In this document: one piece after another, positions 1-10,609 of the stretch
Position numbering within the stretch: position 1 is the first letter of the stretch
Layout: the number at the start of each line of letters is the position of its first letter
DNA from: Monoraphidium neglectum
Lineage: Eukaryota; Chlorophyta; Chlorophyceae; Sphaeropleales; Selenastraceae
Assembly (NCBI RefSeq): GCF_000611645.1
Contig: NW_014013626.1
Coordinates: 45,001 to 109,000 of the forward strand
Reading direction: 5' to 3'
DNA: 64,000 bases
Made by a program: the position numbers and the translations under genes
Notes under the pieces: generated by a model
The model's input: only the letters and a program-made list of their open reading frames with translations
Told to the model about the DNA's origin: nothing
Database searches by the model: none

Positions 1-3000
1 TCTGTACTAAATGGCTATTTCCATAATTCTTTTACATTTTTAGAAACACCCATTTCATACGGTCATCAAAATTTATTATTTTATGGAATAGAAAAATTTA
101 ATATTGGACTAATTAATAGTATTTTTCTATGTTTACCAACTTCTACAGCACATATTATTACGTTAAGACGATTTGTAATGCAAGGTGTCGAAGCAGGTTA
201 TTTAGCTGGATTGGGTACTTTAGCTGGTAATGTTTTATGGATTGGTAGTATTTTATTTGGTCTCAGATTTATTGTTATTCCATGGTTATCTTTAGATATT
301 TTGAGATACGCTCTAGGTTTCTTACTTTTAATTAAATATATGTGGGATAGTTATAGTGAAAGACGCACAGTTTTAGAAGACTTGTCAAAATGGAAAATTT
401 TTCTTTTAAATTTTCTTTTAGCATTTACAGAACAAGCAACAATTTATCCATTTTTAAGTAATATTTCAATTGGTTCAGATGCAACACTGTTAGAAAGTTT
501 CCCAACGGGTTCATTTTTAGAGTATAATTTTATTCATTTATTCTATCTAGGAGGATTAATCATAGGTAGTCTTAGTTTGTTACAATTAACTTCTTGGTTT
601 TGGGAAAATCCAGCATTCAACATTTATATGTGGGCTATTTCGTCATTAAAAATAACAAACACTTTTTCTCAAAAATTTGTTAACATTTGTTTTTTATACT
701 TAACAATGTTTTTTGCAATTTCAAATATATCTTATTTTGGTCTAGATTACACTCTTACAAATCCATTAGGTCTTGTTCATGAAGATCGCATCATCGATCA
801 AAAGATTTTTCTAGAAACTGCTTTCTTAAATACAAAAGCGTCTGATCGTAATACTCGGAGAAATCGAGGACGACATGGTCGAAGAGAGCGTTGGAAACGC
901 CGTGTTCGTAGATACCGTACATTTGATGCCTCTTTATATGATCAAGGTATTTATGACTTATTTACTATTGAAGATTTAAATTACGGTTTTGACCGTTTTT
1001 GGCTAAGAAGAAAAATACGAAATCATAGAGTACGATTTAGATTTTTTCCAGGCCCGTGGATGCGCTCGTTTAAAAAACAACTAGCTCGTCCAAGATTAGA
1101 ATCTTTTATGGGACCTCGAGTAGAATTTTTTAGGATTTTATTTGAACAAGCTTATCATCCTGAATTTCATGAATTTAGAGAATCTAAAAATTTAATAGTA
1201 AGTGATCAAAACCAAAAAATAAACAAAGGTAATGACAATGAAAAATCTGTCTTGTTTTTAAAAAATCTTAAAAATAACAATCTAATTTCTTTTTACTCAG
1301 AAAAAAATCCAAAAATTAAAACACAGAACTTATTAAAAGAGTATTCAGCTTTACGAAAATTTGTTCGTAAAGTTAAGACACGTACAAATACAGCTAAAAT
1401 CTTATTAGATACACAGAACAGCAACTTTTCTCAAAAGAGTTCTTCAGTTTTATTCACTAAAACGTCTACAAAACCGATTTATTCTAAACGTTGGAAACAA
1501 ATTTTTTCAAAAATTTCTCATGATTTAGACCAAAATAGTAATTCTAAGGGACCACAACAAAAACTATTAAATATTTTTTATAAAAAAACACTGTTGGATC
1601 CTATTCAAAAAAAATCAAATGTTACACACTATTTCAAAAATTTTCCAACTTTATTAAGTGACCAAACAACAAACTTTACAAAAAATAATTCTGAAAAAAG
1701 ACTATCAAAAAAAGATCGCCAAATTTTACGATACAAAACTTTTTTAAATAAAAATCAAAACAATGTTTTAACGACAGCTCAAAATATTAAAAATAATAAA
1801 ACAAAAGCCTCTTTTCACAATTTACAAACGGATGTTTATAAACCGTTAACTTTGTTTCACCCAATTAATTTTTATTTACAAAAAGAACAAGCTTTCAAAA
1901 AAAAAATGAAATTTTATGGAGCAACAGTATTCAGAAATTTTAGTATTGAAAATAATGCACCTTATTATCGTGTTATGATGAAAAAATTCTTTTATTATTA
2001 CAAACCAACACTTCGCTGGGAACGCACTATGCGAACAGCAACCATGCGAAAAGCACGTCGAAAAGGAACTCGAATTCCAAGAAAACTGAATGTTAATAAA
2101 AAAACACAAATGTTAGCTGTCGCATCTCCTACAGATATAAACTATAGTCAGGAAAACCAAACTGGTTTGGTTGAAAAAGATTTTTCTTTCTTAAAAAATA
2201 TTTCTAATTTATTAAATTTTGAACAATTGAATACAAATTTCATGCAAATGAAAACTAGTCAAGAAAACCAAATCTTAACATTAAATCAAAATCTACAAAA
2301 CAATAGTAAAACAAAAATTCAAAAATCAACTCATTTTTTCTCTTTAGTTAGCAAACGTGCAACTCGTTATCGTTATCAAATTTATAAAGATGTTCTTCAA
2401 CATTGGTATTATACCCCTTTTAATCGTCTTCTTTTAAAATTTGATGTGGACTCATTTATCCGTCGTCAACCCACTGCACATTTTATAACTAAAAAAGAAG
2501 AGAATTTATTACATTTAAAACGTTTTCTGTTAACTGATTATTATAATACATTAAGATGGTACAGTTATATGCAGCATTATGATGCTATGAAAACAAATAT
2601 AGGCAAAACAAAAAGTCTTGTAAGCCGTTCTTATAATCAACAATTTTTTGGAACATTTAAAAAGATTCGTCATTTATTTGCAATTACTCCTAGTTTAAGT
2701 GAAAACAATATATTAAAATTTGATCAGCCATTGTTCAACGAATTTAATAATAGTGAAAAACCATTCAACAAAAATTTTTCCCTTTACAACTCCTTAGCAA
2801 TTCATGAAGAATTATTAGCAGATGACGATCTTTATTCAAATTCAATATTAACAAAAAACTTACCTGAAGATATTATAAATCAATCGACAAAAATTTTAAA
2901 AAATTATTTGCAAGAAGCAACTCCGATTCGTCAACAATATATTCAACAATTATTAGAGGAAAAAAATTATTCAGAATTTACTAATTTTTTATTTAAAGGT

Positions 3001-6000
3001 CAAAAAATCAGAGGGATGAATCCGATTACAAACGAAAGCGAGTTCTTAAATCAAGAAAAAAATTATCTTTTAACTTTGGACGAAAAAGCCTTAGAAAAAG
3101 AAAAACTGAAAAATTTTTTTAGAAAAAAACTATTTAAACAACTAAACAATAATGAAAACTCCTTAAATCTCAACCCATTGTCTAACAATCCTAGTTATTT
3201 ATGGATTTCATTAATGAAAAAATCTAGAAATATGTTATATAATCAAGAAGCTTTAAAAAATTATGTGTCAGGTCGAGTAGAAAAACTGGAAAAACAAAAA
3301 AAACGTCAACAAAAACTATTCAAAAATCGTTTAAAGAATATGAAAAGTTGGTCAAATTCAGTCAATATAACGTTTATAAATGATCAAAATTTGTCAAACT
3401 CAAATTTATCTGGATTGACGACATCTTTACAAAAAGCAATCAAAGAAGGTATTTATTATCAAACTTCTGGGTTAATTTCTGGCAAAAAACTAGAAAAATC
3501 TAATTTAAGAAATAATCGTCCTAAAATTCTTACAAATCTACCAATGCTAATTGATTTATCAAAACAAAATTCAGAGACGATTAATTTAAATATTTTTCGT
3601 TATCAACTTGCTGACTCAACAAACATTTCTGTAAATTTGAAAAACCATTTGAAAAATCGTATAAAATTACGTGCTTTTAAAACAATGGAAGCAGAACAAA
3701 ACTTAAGAAAAACTTTTTCATCAGTCCAAAAATCTATAAAGAATAACAATTCCCAACTTTCTCCAAAAAATTTTAATCCAAATTTAATTAATAAATTAAT
3801 CAATAGAACATTAATCCCATTTAAATTCGTTTCGAATTCTATATATAAAAGAGCCAATTCAGTATTGAATTCTAACGGAGCAACAGTTTTATTCAGTCCG
3901 TTAAACTCAACTTTAAAATTTTTAGTAAAAAGAAAAGATAAAAATTTAAATAATTGGAAACAACGAGAAACAGTCTTATCTACCCGTAAAAAAATCCGTC
4001 GTAAAATTTATCGTGTCTTAGACCAGAAAAAACAAATTGAAAAAACATCGAATATTAAAGAATTAGAAAGTTTAGCTCAAATTCAAAACTCTGAGCCACT
4101 TCGTCAAAAACAAGATCTTTTGAATTCTGTTGAAAACCAAAGAAAACAAAAATCCTGGAGTTTTTATGAAAATCAAAAATTGAAAGATTTTTCTGAAATA
4201 AATCCAGATGTTGGAACAATTAATAAGAAGTTAAAACATAAATTTTCTTCAAGAATTTTTTCTGATATTTTTGAAAGAAACTTTAAAAGAAAGCGTACAC
4301 GTTCTCGTCGTTACCGTAGATTTAAAGGTCGAGGACCAATTAAAAAACATACATTAGCAGAAAAATTAAAACGTCAATTTAAATTGTTAAAAAGATATGG
4401 TGAAAAACAAGAAGGTCAAGACAAAAAAATGGAGATTTTCCAAATGATTACTAAAAGAAAATACGATGCAAATAGTTCGTTTCAAACCCGTGAAACAAAA
4501 CAAAGAAGAACACGTCAAAGCAAACATCGTTATTGGAAAAAACATAAAAGACAACAATACTTACAAACAAAGCGTAAACAAAGAAAACGACGTCGTTACG
4601 CAATCTCAAAACTTCGAGTTTTAAACAAAGAATTTAAACGTATTAAAAGTAACTTAGAAATTAAAAAATGGTGGTGGCAAAATTTCTTACCAAACTTTAC
4701 AGCAACAATAGATTTTGATTGGCAACTTGAAAAAGATAAACAAATTCAACAAGAACTTTCTGAACTTTCAATTAGAGAAATTTTAGAGCGTGATTCATTG
4801 AATAGAACACAAGATTTGGAGAATCTTCAAATAGGAAATCAAGATTTTAAGCCTTTAGCAATTCCTCAAGCGTTACGCTTAAGAAAAAATTTAATTGAAA
4901 AAGGTGCCCTAAATTTTGGAGTTCAAGATACAGTAGAAACTCAGTTTAACTCAAAATCTTTAAAGACTTCTACTCAATTAAATTCAAATAAAGATCTGGA
5001 TTCTTACATGTCTTTAACAAATAATACCGTAGACACAGAAAAAAATATTATTTCTAAACTTTCTAAAAATATCTTCAACACACAAAACTTATCTATTAAT
5101 AAGTTAAATTTAAACTCTAAAAAAATGCTAAATGTCAATCCTATGCCCTTTTATGCAGGTTGGGATGAAACATTGCGTCAATTTGTTGTAACAAATCGCT
5201 TATTATCAAGAAAAGATGCAGGCTATTCTTTTAATTTTTTAAACAATTCATCTACAAATGTTTCTACTCCTTTAAATTTAAAATCATTGCAAACTTATAG
5301 TCAAAAAGGAATATTAGAATTTACAAAAGCGCCTCTGCAAGGAATGAATGCTGCGACGACTCTTTATTGGCAAATTCCATTTACAACTTATGATCCTGAT
5401 CAATTTTTTGCTTTAGGAATGGATGGATTTTCACCGTTAGCGTGGCGCTTCTTTAATTTTAAACATTCTAGACAAACTACTAAACCTATGTTAGTTAAAA
5501 ATATTCTTTACAAAAACGAAAAAACCATTAAAAATCAATCGTTATTTTCTTATAACATTCAGTTAAAAATGCTTCAACCAAATTTTAAAAATAAAAATCA
5601 ATCTAATCTATGGCTAAACCATTTAAATGACAAAAACAACACAAGCTCGAAAAATCAGTCACGCAAAATTCAAAAACGTCAAAAACGTGTGAAAAAGCAC
5701 CCTCGACCACCGGTTTGGTTCCCATCTGGACCTTTAACAAACCAGATGTTACCAGTTCATTATATCTATGTTTTTTACAAACGTTCGAGATTGCCTCGTG
5801 ATCGATATATTGGAAGACGTTTCCGTCGTTCGGATGATCCGAAGTCGAATTTTATTCAGTCCAACTTTACAAAAATGATTGATTTTACCTTAAGAAAACG
5901 TGTCAAACCTATTCGAAAATATCATCGTAAACGTGCTTTAAATAAAAATCAAGAAAACGGTTTCATTATTAGACGTCGTCCATTTAAAGGATTTGAAAAT

Positions 6001-6480
6001 GCTAATACACGGTTCCGTCCTATAACTAAAACAAGATTAACAACTCAAACAGATATTTTAAACTCGAGTCTTTTAAAAACAAAAAAACGCAAAAAAACTT
6101 TAACTAATAAACAAACATCCGAAAATCTTAGAATTCGACAATTAAGAAGAAGAATTCAACGTCAAGTGTTAAGACCAATTTGGAGATATAAACCACGTGC
6201 TGGTGGATTTGTTTGGCCGGGTGATTATCTCAGATTAGAATCCGTGAAAGCACCAACTTTAAAATCAAATCAAGATTCTTCAACGAAAACTTTATCACAA
6301 TCTTTGAACTTACAAGTAAGAAAGAAAAAACGTCGAAATATTCAAGAATGGCAAATTCAACCCAAAAAATATTTATTACAAAAACATAATTTAAAAGTTT
6401 TGAGAAAAAGACTTGAAAAATCCCAAAATGTCAACAAATTCTTTCAAAAAGTTAAAGAATTAAATCTAACTTTGAAATAA
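1..6480 (+). CDS. ycf1: Ycf1/Tic214 family protein, 5' end outside window
   Basis: The reading frame is open from base 1 with no start in view, so the first codons lie upstream; 2159 residues are present. The first ~250 residues hold several hydrophobic membrane segments, including a stretch around the motif STAHIITLRR that is typical of the Ycf1 N-terminus. The rest is a very long, Lys/Arg/Asn-rich hydrophilic region with Arg-rich clusters. This matches Ycf1 (called ORF1995 in Chlamydomonas), an essential inner-envelope protein proposed as Tic214 of the protein import translocon. The family diverges fast, so identification rests on the N-terminus, size and composition. An internal ATG at 178 is not the true start because the same frame continues upstream with conserved sequence. 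Confidence 0.9.
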   Translation, partial: SVLNGYFHNSFTFLETPISYGHQNLLFYGIEKFNIGLINSIFLCLPTSTAHIITLRRFVMQGVEAGYLAGLGTLAGNVLWIGSILFGLRFIVIPWLSLDILRYALGFLLLIKYMWDSYSERRTVLEDLSKWKIFLLNFLLAFTEQATIYPFLSNISIGSDATLLESFPTGSFLEYNFIHLFYLGGLIIGSLSLLQLTSWFWENPAFNIYMWAISSLKITNTFSQKFVNICFLYLTMFFAISNISYFGLDYTLTNPLGLVHEDRIIDQKIFLETAFLNTKASDRNTRRNRGRHGRRERWKRRVRRYRTFDASLYDQGIYDLFTIEDLNYGFDRFWLRRKIRNHRVRFRFFPGPWMRSFKKQLARPRLESFMGPRVEFFRILFEQAYHPEFHEFRESKNLIVSDQNQKINKGNDNEKSVLFLKNLKNNNLISFYSEKNPKIKTQNLLKEYSALRKFVRKVKTRTNTAKILLDTQNSNFSQKSSSVLFTKTSTKPIYSKRWKQIFSKISHDLDQNSNSKGPQQKLLNIFYKKTLLDPIQKKSNVTHYFKNFPTLLSDQTTNFTKNNSEKRLSKKDRQILRYKTFLNKNQNNVLTTAQNIKNNKTKASFHNLQTDVYKPLTLFHPINFYLQKEQAFKKKMKFYGATVFRNFSIENNAPYYRVMMKKFFYYYKPTLRWERTMRTATMRKARRKGTRIPRKLNVNKKTQMLAVASPTDINYSQENQTGLVEKDFSFLKNISNLLNFEQLNTNFMQMKTSQENQILTLNQNLQNNSKTKIQKSTHFFSLVSKRATRYRYQIYKDVLQHWYYTPFNRLLLKFDVDSFIRRQPTAHFITKKEENLLHLKRFLLTDYYNTLRWYSYMQHYDAMKTNIGKTKSLVSRSYNQQFFGTFKKIRHLFAITPSLSENNILKFDQPLFNEFNNSEKPFNKNFSLYNSLAIHEELLADDDLYSNSILTKNLPEDIINQSTKILKNYLQEATPIRQQYIQQLLEEKNYSEFTNFLFKGQKIRGMNPITNESEFLNQEKNYLLTLDEKALEKEKLKNFFRKKLFKQLNNNENSLNLNPLSNNPSYLWISLMKKSRNMLYNQEALKNYVSGRVEKLEKQKKRQQKLFKNRLKNMKSWSNSVNITFINDQNLSNSNLSGLTTSLQKAIKEGIYYQTSGLISGKKLEKSNLRNNRPKILTNLPMLIDLSKQNSETINLNIFRYQLADSTNISVNLKNHLKNRIKLRAFKTMEAEQNLRKTFSSVQKSIKNNNSQLSPKNFNPNLINKLINRTLIPFKFVSNSIYKRANSVLNSNGATVLFSPLNSTLKFLVKRKDKNLNNWKQRETVLSTRKKIRRKIYRVLDQKKQIEKTSNIKELESLAQIQNSEPLRQKQDLLNSVENQRKQKSWSFYENQKLKDFSEINPDVGTINKKLKHKFSSRIFSDIFERNFKRKRTRSRRYRRFKGRGPIKKHTLAEKLKRQFKLLKRYGEKQEGQDKKMEIFQMITKRKYDANSSFQTRETKQRRTRQSKHRYWKKHKRQQYLQTKRKQRKRRRYAISKLRVLNKEFKRIKSNLEIKKWWWQNFLPNFTATIDFDWQLEKDKQIQQELSELSIREILERDSLNRTQDLENLQIGNQDFKPLAIPQALRLRKNLIEKGALNFGVQDTVETQFNSKSLKTSTQLNSNKDLDSYMSLTNNTVDTEKNIISKLSKNIFNTQNLSINKLNLNSKKMLNVNPMPFYAGWDETLRQFVVTNRLLSRKDAGYSFNFLNNSSTNVSTPLNLKSLQTYSQKGILEFTKAPLQGMNAATTLYWQIPFTTYDPDQFFALGMDGFSPLAWRFFNFKHSRQTTKPMLVKNILYKNEKTIKNQSLFSYNIQLKMLQPNFKNKNQSNLWLNHLNDKNNTSSKNQSRKIQKRQKRVKKHPRPPVWFPSGPLTNQMLPVHYIYVFYKRSRLPRDRYIGRRFRRSDDPKSNFIQSNFTKMIDFTLRKRVKPIRKYHRKRALNKNQENGFIIRRRPFKGFENANTRFRPITKTRLTTQTDILNSSLLKTKKRKKTLTNKQTSENLRIRQLRRRIQRQVLRPIWRYKPRAGGFVWPGDYLRLESVKAPTLKSNQDSSTKTLSQSLNLQVRKKKRRNIQEWQIQPKKYLLQKHNLKVLRKRLEKSQNVNKFFQKVKELNLTLK

Positions 6481-6511
6481 ATTTCGATCAAAAATCAGTT
6501 AGTGTTTATAA

Positions 6512-6594
6512 AAATTTGTCTAAAAAAATTTTAATTTTTTAGACAAATTTTTTTGTTATCATAAAAAATAGTTTTTTACTATTTTTTATGATAA
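6512..6594 (+). terminator. Double stem-loop after ycf1
   Basis: Two consecutive perfect inverted repeats follow the ycf1 stop. The first pairs 6512-6527 with 6535-6550 (16 bp, 7-nt loop). The second pairs 6556-6571 with 6579-6594 (16 bp, 7-nt loop). Chloroplast 3' inverted repeats of this kind usually define and protect mRNA 3' ends rather than terminate transcription efficiently. Confidence 0.75.
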
Positions 6595-6636
6595 TAATGT
6601 TAATTATTAATTCAAAAAAATAACATTTAACTATTC

Positions 6637-6708
6637 GGCGGCATAGCCAAGTGGTAAGGCAGAGGATTGCAAATCCTTTATCCCCCAGTTCGAATCTGGG
6701 TGCCGCCT
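6637..6708 (+). tRNA. trnC-GCA: tRNA-Cys (GCA)
   Basis: The 72-nt sequence folds as a cloverleaf. The acceptor stem GGCGGCA pairs with TGCCGCC, the anticodon loop is TTGCAAA (GCA), and the T-arm carries GTTCGAATC. The discriminator base is T and there is no intron. Confidence 0.95.
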
Positions 6709-6802
6709 GAAAAATTTTTAGAAGTTGCTTTAGTTAAAAAGACAGATATTTATATTTTCTGTAAACAAAGAAAAAAATTTTTTTCCTTTTTTATTCAAAT
6801 AT

Positions 6803-6925
6803 CGGGGGCAAGGCCCTGGGACCGTTGAGCCTAGGGGGAGTTTCCGAGGGGCCTAAAGCCCCTAGACCCAACGGGTCTCGAGGCCCCTCGAAGTCCCCAG
6901 CCCTCCCCGCATAATTCAGTTATGC
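6803..6925 (+). repeat. GC-rich palindrome island, trnC-rpl16 spacer
   Basis: This GC-rich block in an AT-rich spacer contains palindromic modules such as GGGGCCTAAAGCCCC and AGACCCAACGGGTCT. It ends with GCATAATTCAGTTATGC, a member of the GCATAAC-type palindromes. No coding potential is seen. Confidence 0.85.
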
Positions 6926-7089
6926 AAACATTTAATTAGGCTGAAATTGTGAGGCCAAATTATGCATCAGAAAATTTTTTTTTTTCTTTCAAATAAAGAG
7001 TAAAACTCATTGTTATTCTGTTTTGTTACTCTAGAGGATTTCATTTGGATTTAAAAATTTTCTGAGAATCCATTTAGTTAATATCTATT

Positions 7090-7500
7090 ATGTTAAGTCC
7101 TAAAAGAACAAAATTTCGTAGACACCACCGTGGTCATTTAAGAGGTAAAGCGAATCGTGGAAATAAAATTGCTTATGGTGATTTTGGTCTTCAAGCCTTA
7201 GAACCTTGTTGGATTACATCGAGACAAATTGAATCCGGTCGACGTGTTTTAACAAGATATGTTCGTCGAACAGGTAAACTATGGATTCGTATTTTTCCAG
7301 ACAAACCAATTACAATTCGACCAGCTGGGACTCGTATGGGATCTGGTAAAGGTTATCCAGAGTATTGGGTGGCTGTAGTGAATCCTGGTAAAATTATTTA
7401 CGAAATTACAGGTCTGTCAGAACTGTTAGCAAAACAAGCACTTAGAACGGCAGCATATAAAATGCCTATTAAAACAAAATTTATTAAGGCTGAACAATAA
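7090..7500 (+). CDS. rpl16: Ribosomal protein uL16 (L16)
   Basis: The 136-residue product matches plastid and bacterial L16 along its whole length. It opens with [16 protein letters not shown] and contains the [15 protein letters not shown] segment that lies near the peptidyl transferase centre of the large subunit. Length is normal for the family and there is no intron. It heads the co-directional block rpl16-rpl14-rpl5-rps8, a remnant of the bacterial S10/spc operons; rpl2 and rps19, which normally precede it, lie about 18 kb away here. Confidence 0.97.
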   Translation: MLSPKRTKFRRHHRGHLRGKANRGNKIAYGDFGLQALEPCWITSRQIESGRRVLTRYVRRTGKLWIRIFPDKPITIRPAGTRMGSGKGYPEYWVAVVNPGKIIYEITGLSELLAKQALRTAAYKMPIKTKFIKAEQ

Positions 7501-7657
7501 GCCAAATCAATTAATATTCTCGAAAAAATATTTTGTTTTAATGTTAAATAAAAAACCGACTCTTTAAACATATTCTTTTTTCAGATAAATTAACGTTTCT
7601 AATTTAAAAATAAAAAAGATATCACAAGTTTAATTCTCTCTTTTTCAAAATTTAAAC

Positions 7658-7753
7658 GTCTAGGCCCATAAGGCCTCGAGGGCCTTCGGCCCTCGGGGTT
7701 TCCCCGAGACCCGTTGGGTCTAGGGGCCTTTGGCCCCCGTGCTTTTGCGCACA
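7658..7753 (+). repeat. GC-rich palindrome island, rpl16-rpl14 spacer
   Basis: The modules are AGGCCCATAAGGCCT, GAGGGCCTTCGGCCCTC, AGACCCGTTGGGTCT and GGGGCCTTTGGCCCC joined by CTAG/TCGA linkers, ending in the GTGCTTTTGCGCAC module. It interrupts an otherwise compact ribosomal protein cluster; the rest of this 356-nt spacer is AT-rich without recognisable genes. Confidence 0.85.
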
Positions 7754-7856
7754 AGTAAAAGGTCAAATTTTTGTTGAACCTTTTCTCAGAAAATATTTAG
7801 ACCTTTTAAATTTTTCCTCCGATGAAAATAAAATTTTTTTTATATATTTTTTAAAA

Positions 7857-8222
7857 ATGATTAAACCTCAAACGTATTTAAACGTAGCTGATAATAGCGG
7901 AGCACGCAAATTAATGTGTATCCGTGTTCTAGGAGGTAGTCGTCAAACCGCTAAAATTGGAGATATTATTATTGCTGTTGTAAAAGACGCATTACCAAAT
8001 ATGCCATTAAAAAAATCAGACGTTGTTCGTGCTGTTGTTGTCCGTACAAGTAAAGGTGTACGACGTGAAAATGGAATGTTACTTCGTTTTGATGACAATG
8101 CTGCTGTCATTGTTAATAAAGAAGGAAACCCGAGAGGGACACGTGTTTTTGGACCAATTGCCAGAGAATTACGTGATCATAACTTCACAAAAATTGTTTC
8201 TCTTGCTCCTGAAGTTTTATAG
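7857..8222 (+). CDS. rpl14: Ribosomal protein uL14 (L14)
   Basis: The 121-residue product is full-length L14. It opens [18 protein letters not shown], contains the conserved GxRRxNG-type basic loop (RRENG) and the [13 protein letters not shown] segment near the C-terminus. L14 lies at the subunit interface of the 50S particle. Length is that of bacterial and plastid homologues. It is the second gene of the L16-L14-L5-S8 block. A shorter overlapping frame at 8023-8229 is a shadow. Confidence 0.97.
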   Translation: MIKPQTYLNVADNSGARKLMCIRVLGGSRQTAKIGDIIIAVVKDALPNMPLKKSDVVRAVVVRTSKGVRRENGMLLRFDDNAAVIVNKEGNPRGTRVFGPIARELRDHNFTKIVSLAPEVL

Positions 8223-8334
8223 CAAATAACTTAAACAAAACTTGCTAAACATTTATGAAAGATTTTAAAATAGTCAAATTTATAGACTTATTTTTAATCC
8301 AAATGATTTAAATAAATTAGTTAATAAATAAATT

Positions 8335-8877
8335 ATGACACAACGTTTAAAAAAACAGTATTTAGAAACTATTGTTCCACAGTTATCTAAACAATTTAAT
8401 TATAAAAATATTCATGAAGTTCCGCAGTTAAAAAAAATCGTTATCAATCGAGGAATTGGGGATGCTTCTCAAAACACTAAAGTTTTAGAATCTTTTATCA
8501 AAGAGCTAGGAATTATTGCTGGGCAAAAAGGCGTAATCACAAAATCAAAAAAATCAATTGCAGGTTTTAAAATTCGAGAACAAATGCCTGTAGGAGTTAC
8601 AGTGACACTTCGTGGAGACCGCATGTTTGGATTTTTAGATAGATTAATTCATTTAGCATTACCACGAGTACGTGATTTCCAAGGAATTAGTTCGAAAAGT
8701 TTTGATAAACATGGTAATTATAGTTTAGGTTTAGAAGAACAGTTAATGTTCCCAGAAATCGAATACGATAAAATTGATCAAATTCGTGGTATGGATATCA
8801 CTGTAGTAACAACTGCAAGAAACCAAGAAGAAAGTTTAGCTTTATTAAAACAGTTTGGTCTACCTTTTAAATCGTAA
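8335..8877 (+). CDS. rpl5: Ribosomal protein uL5 (L5)
   Basis: The 180-residue product matches L5, the 5S rRNA-binding protein of the central protuberance. Family landmarks are [16 protein letters not shown] near the N-terminus, the central [19 protein letters not shown] segment, and [16 protein letters not shown] near the C-terminus. The ATG at 8335 gives the usual family length. The gene follows rpl14 by 112 nt on the same strand. Confidence 0.97.
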   Translation: MTQRLKKQYLETIVPQLSKQFNYKNIHEVPQLKKIVINRGIGDASQNTKVLESFIKELGIIAGQKGVITKSKKSIAGFKIREQMPVGVTVTLRGDRMFGFLDRLIHLALPRVRDFQGISSKSFDKHGNYSLGLEEQLMFPEIEYDKIDQIRGMDITVVTTARNQEESLALLKQFGLPFKS

Positions 8878-9032
8878 AATTTAAAAATCACAGGATTATT
8901 AAACACAAAGACGGATTTCAATTCTAAATGCTTCTATTAAGCGTTTTCACAAAAAAACAACAATCTCTTAAAGAATAATTTCTTATTCTTAAAAACTGAA
9001 TGATAAAGAAAAATATTAAATTTAATTATTTT

Positions 9033-9449
9033 ATGGTAAACGATACAATTAGCGATATGTTAACACGTATTCGTAATGCTTGTTTAATGAAAAAATCAAC
9101 TGTGTTAATTCCTTTAACAAAACTGAATCAAAAAATTGCCCAAATTTTAGAAAAAGAAGGTTTTATTCATGGTTTCCAAATTTCTCAAGTAAATTCTTTT
9201 AATGCTCTTGTTTTAAAATTAAAATATCGTTCTAAACAAACGTATTCAGGTAAACAAAAAGAATCATGTATTACTAATTTAAAAAGAATTAGTAAACCAG
9301 GTCTTCGTATTTATTCAAATTATAAAGAAATCCCTCGTATTTTAGGAGGAGCTGGTATTGTTATCTTATCAACTCCGGAAGGAATTTTAACAGATCGTGA
9401 AGCGCGTTCTTTAGGTATTGGTGGGGAAATTCTATGTTCCGTTTGGTAA
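9033..9449 (+). CDS. rps8: Ribosomal protein uS8 (S8)
   Basis: The ATG at 9033 starts [16 protein letters not shown], the expected S8 N-terminus, and gives 138 residues; an in-frame upstream start at 9000 would add 11 atypical residues. The C-terminus has the signature [21 protein letters not shown]8 binds the central domain of 16S rRNA and organises the small-subunit platform. It is the last ribosomal gene of the block, and psaA exon 1 follows 0.6 kb downstream, an arrangement I recall from C. reinhardtii. Confidence 0.96.
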   Translation: MVNDTISDMLTRIRNACLMKKSTVLIPLTKLNQKIAQILEKEGFIHGFQISQVNSFNALVLKLKYRSKQTYSGKQKESCITNLKRISKPGLRIYSNYKEIPRILGGAGIVILSTPEGILTDREARSLGIGGEILCSVW

Positions 9450-9512
9450 AAAGAATGTTTGTTTTTATAAATTTTTTGTAAAAAAACTTAGCTTTTTAGA
9501 GCTTTAGTTATT

Positions 9513-9550
9513 AACATAAAACATAAAATCAGAATTTTATGTTTTATGTT
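9513..9550 (+). terminator. Stem-loop after rps8
   Basis: A perfect 17-bp inverted repeat (9513-9529 with 9534-9550, 4-nt loop) lies 63 nt after the rps8 stop. It probably forms the 3' end of the ribosomal protein transcript. Confidence 0.65.
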
Positions 9551-9702
9551 TATGAAATATTTAAATTGTTTTTTTTTAATATCTAAAAAAGTTGAAAATT
9601 CTATCAAATTTGCTATTATTATTTATAAATTTATAAAATAAAAAAACTTTTTTATTATAATTTTTATTAAGTTCTAAACTAGAATTTTTATTGTGAGGAG
9701 TC

Positions 9703-9842
9703 TACGGCCCGAAGGCTTCTCAAAGCCTTAGAGGCCCGTTGGGCCTAACATAGTAACGTTATGCGGGAACTTAATCTCTAGGGGTCTTTGGCCCCGGGGG
9801 GGACCCCGAGGGCCGAAGGCCCTAGAAGCACGCGTGCTTTTG
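9703..9842 (+). repeat. GC-rich palindrome island between rps8 and psaA exon 1
   Basis: The block includes AGGCCCGTTGGGCCT, GGGCCGAAGGCCC and AAGCACGCGTGCTT modules and half of a GCATAAC-type palindrome (AACGTTATGC). The rest of the 9450-10073 spacer is AT-rich with no recognisable gene; infA was looked for and not found. Confidence 0.85.
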
Positions 9843-10073
9843 TGTATTCAATCAAAGATCGAAAGGAGCCCCGACTAGTTTTTAAAACAGTTTTTTCAGT
9901 TAATTAAGGAAGAGCTAACTTTTTGTTTGATTTAAGAATTTCATTTGCTGCAATTGTTTGTTTAAAAATTCTTAATTTTTTAAGAAGACCATTTTCTAAA
10001 AAAGCGTAGCTAACAAAACAAGAAATGTTCAAATGAAAAAACTAAAGTCAAAAGAAATTTTTTGAAACGTTCT

Positions 10074-10162
10074 ATGACAATTAGTTCACCAGAGCGCGAA
10101 GCCAAAAAAGTAAAAATTGCAGTTGATCGTAATCCTGTAGAAACAAGTTTTGACAAATGGGC
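10074..10162 (+). CDS. psaA: psaA exon 1 (photosystem I apoprotein A1, N-terminus)
   Basis: The 29 full codons from the ATG at 10074 encode a peptide starting [20 protein letters not shown] and ending SFDKW. This is the conserved PsaA N-terminus. The frame then reads GC and meets GTGCGAC, a canonical group II intron 5' boundary, so the next codon (Ala) is split. No exon 2 or 3 follows anywhere in the window. In Chlamydomonas psaA is made from three separately transcribed exons joined by trans-splicing, and exon 1 is a similarly short piece after rps8. I infer the same here. PsaA pairs with PsaB to form the PSI reaction-centre core. Confidence 0.93.
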
Positions 10163-10609
10163 GTGCGACCTGACAAAAGGAGATGAGTTAAAAATTTTTC
10201 TATTTAAATGAGAAGTTGAACAAAATATTTAAATATTGAATTTAAATAAAATTTCTAAAATAACTAATTAATTTTAGTCTAATGTATAACAACGTTATGC
10301 CAAATTCTAAGAAATTTTAGAAAGTTTTTCTGATTTTAACTTTTAAAAAGTTAATGTTTCTTTCTACAAAGAATCTATTCAAATTAAAAATTATAGATTC
10401 TAAAGTTCTACAAAATCTATGTAGTTTAGAGTTACCTAAATAATTTTAGGTACAATTTTTATTTAAAACATATTAAAAATAATATTTATTTAAAATCAAC
10501 TAAATACAAATTTAACCCTATTTTGAAGAAAAAAAAAGATTTAATAAGTTTTGTAAATGTCGTTAACATTTTTTCAAAACAGCAATATATTTTGAAAACT
10601 CAAGCAAAA
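10163..10609 (+). other. 5' fragment of split group II intron (psaA intron 1)
   Basis: The fragment begins with the group II consensus GTGCGAC directly after psaA exon 1. No domain V/VI 3' half or downstream exon is seen, as expected for the 5' piece of a trans-spliced intron. The end is not defined; I give the stretch up to the downstream ORF. It includes a GCATAAC-type palindrome copy near 10290. Domain I pairings were not modelled. Confidence 0.6.

Noticed and set aside
9450..10073. infA between rps8 and psaA exon 1
   Set aside because: No frame with the S1-like fold of IF-1 is seen; only a GC island and AT-rich DNA.
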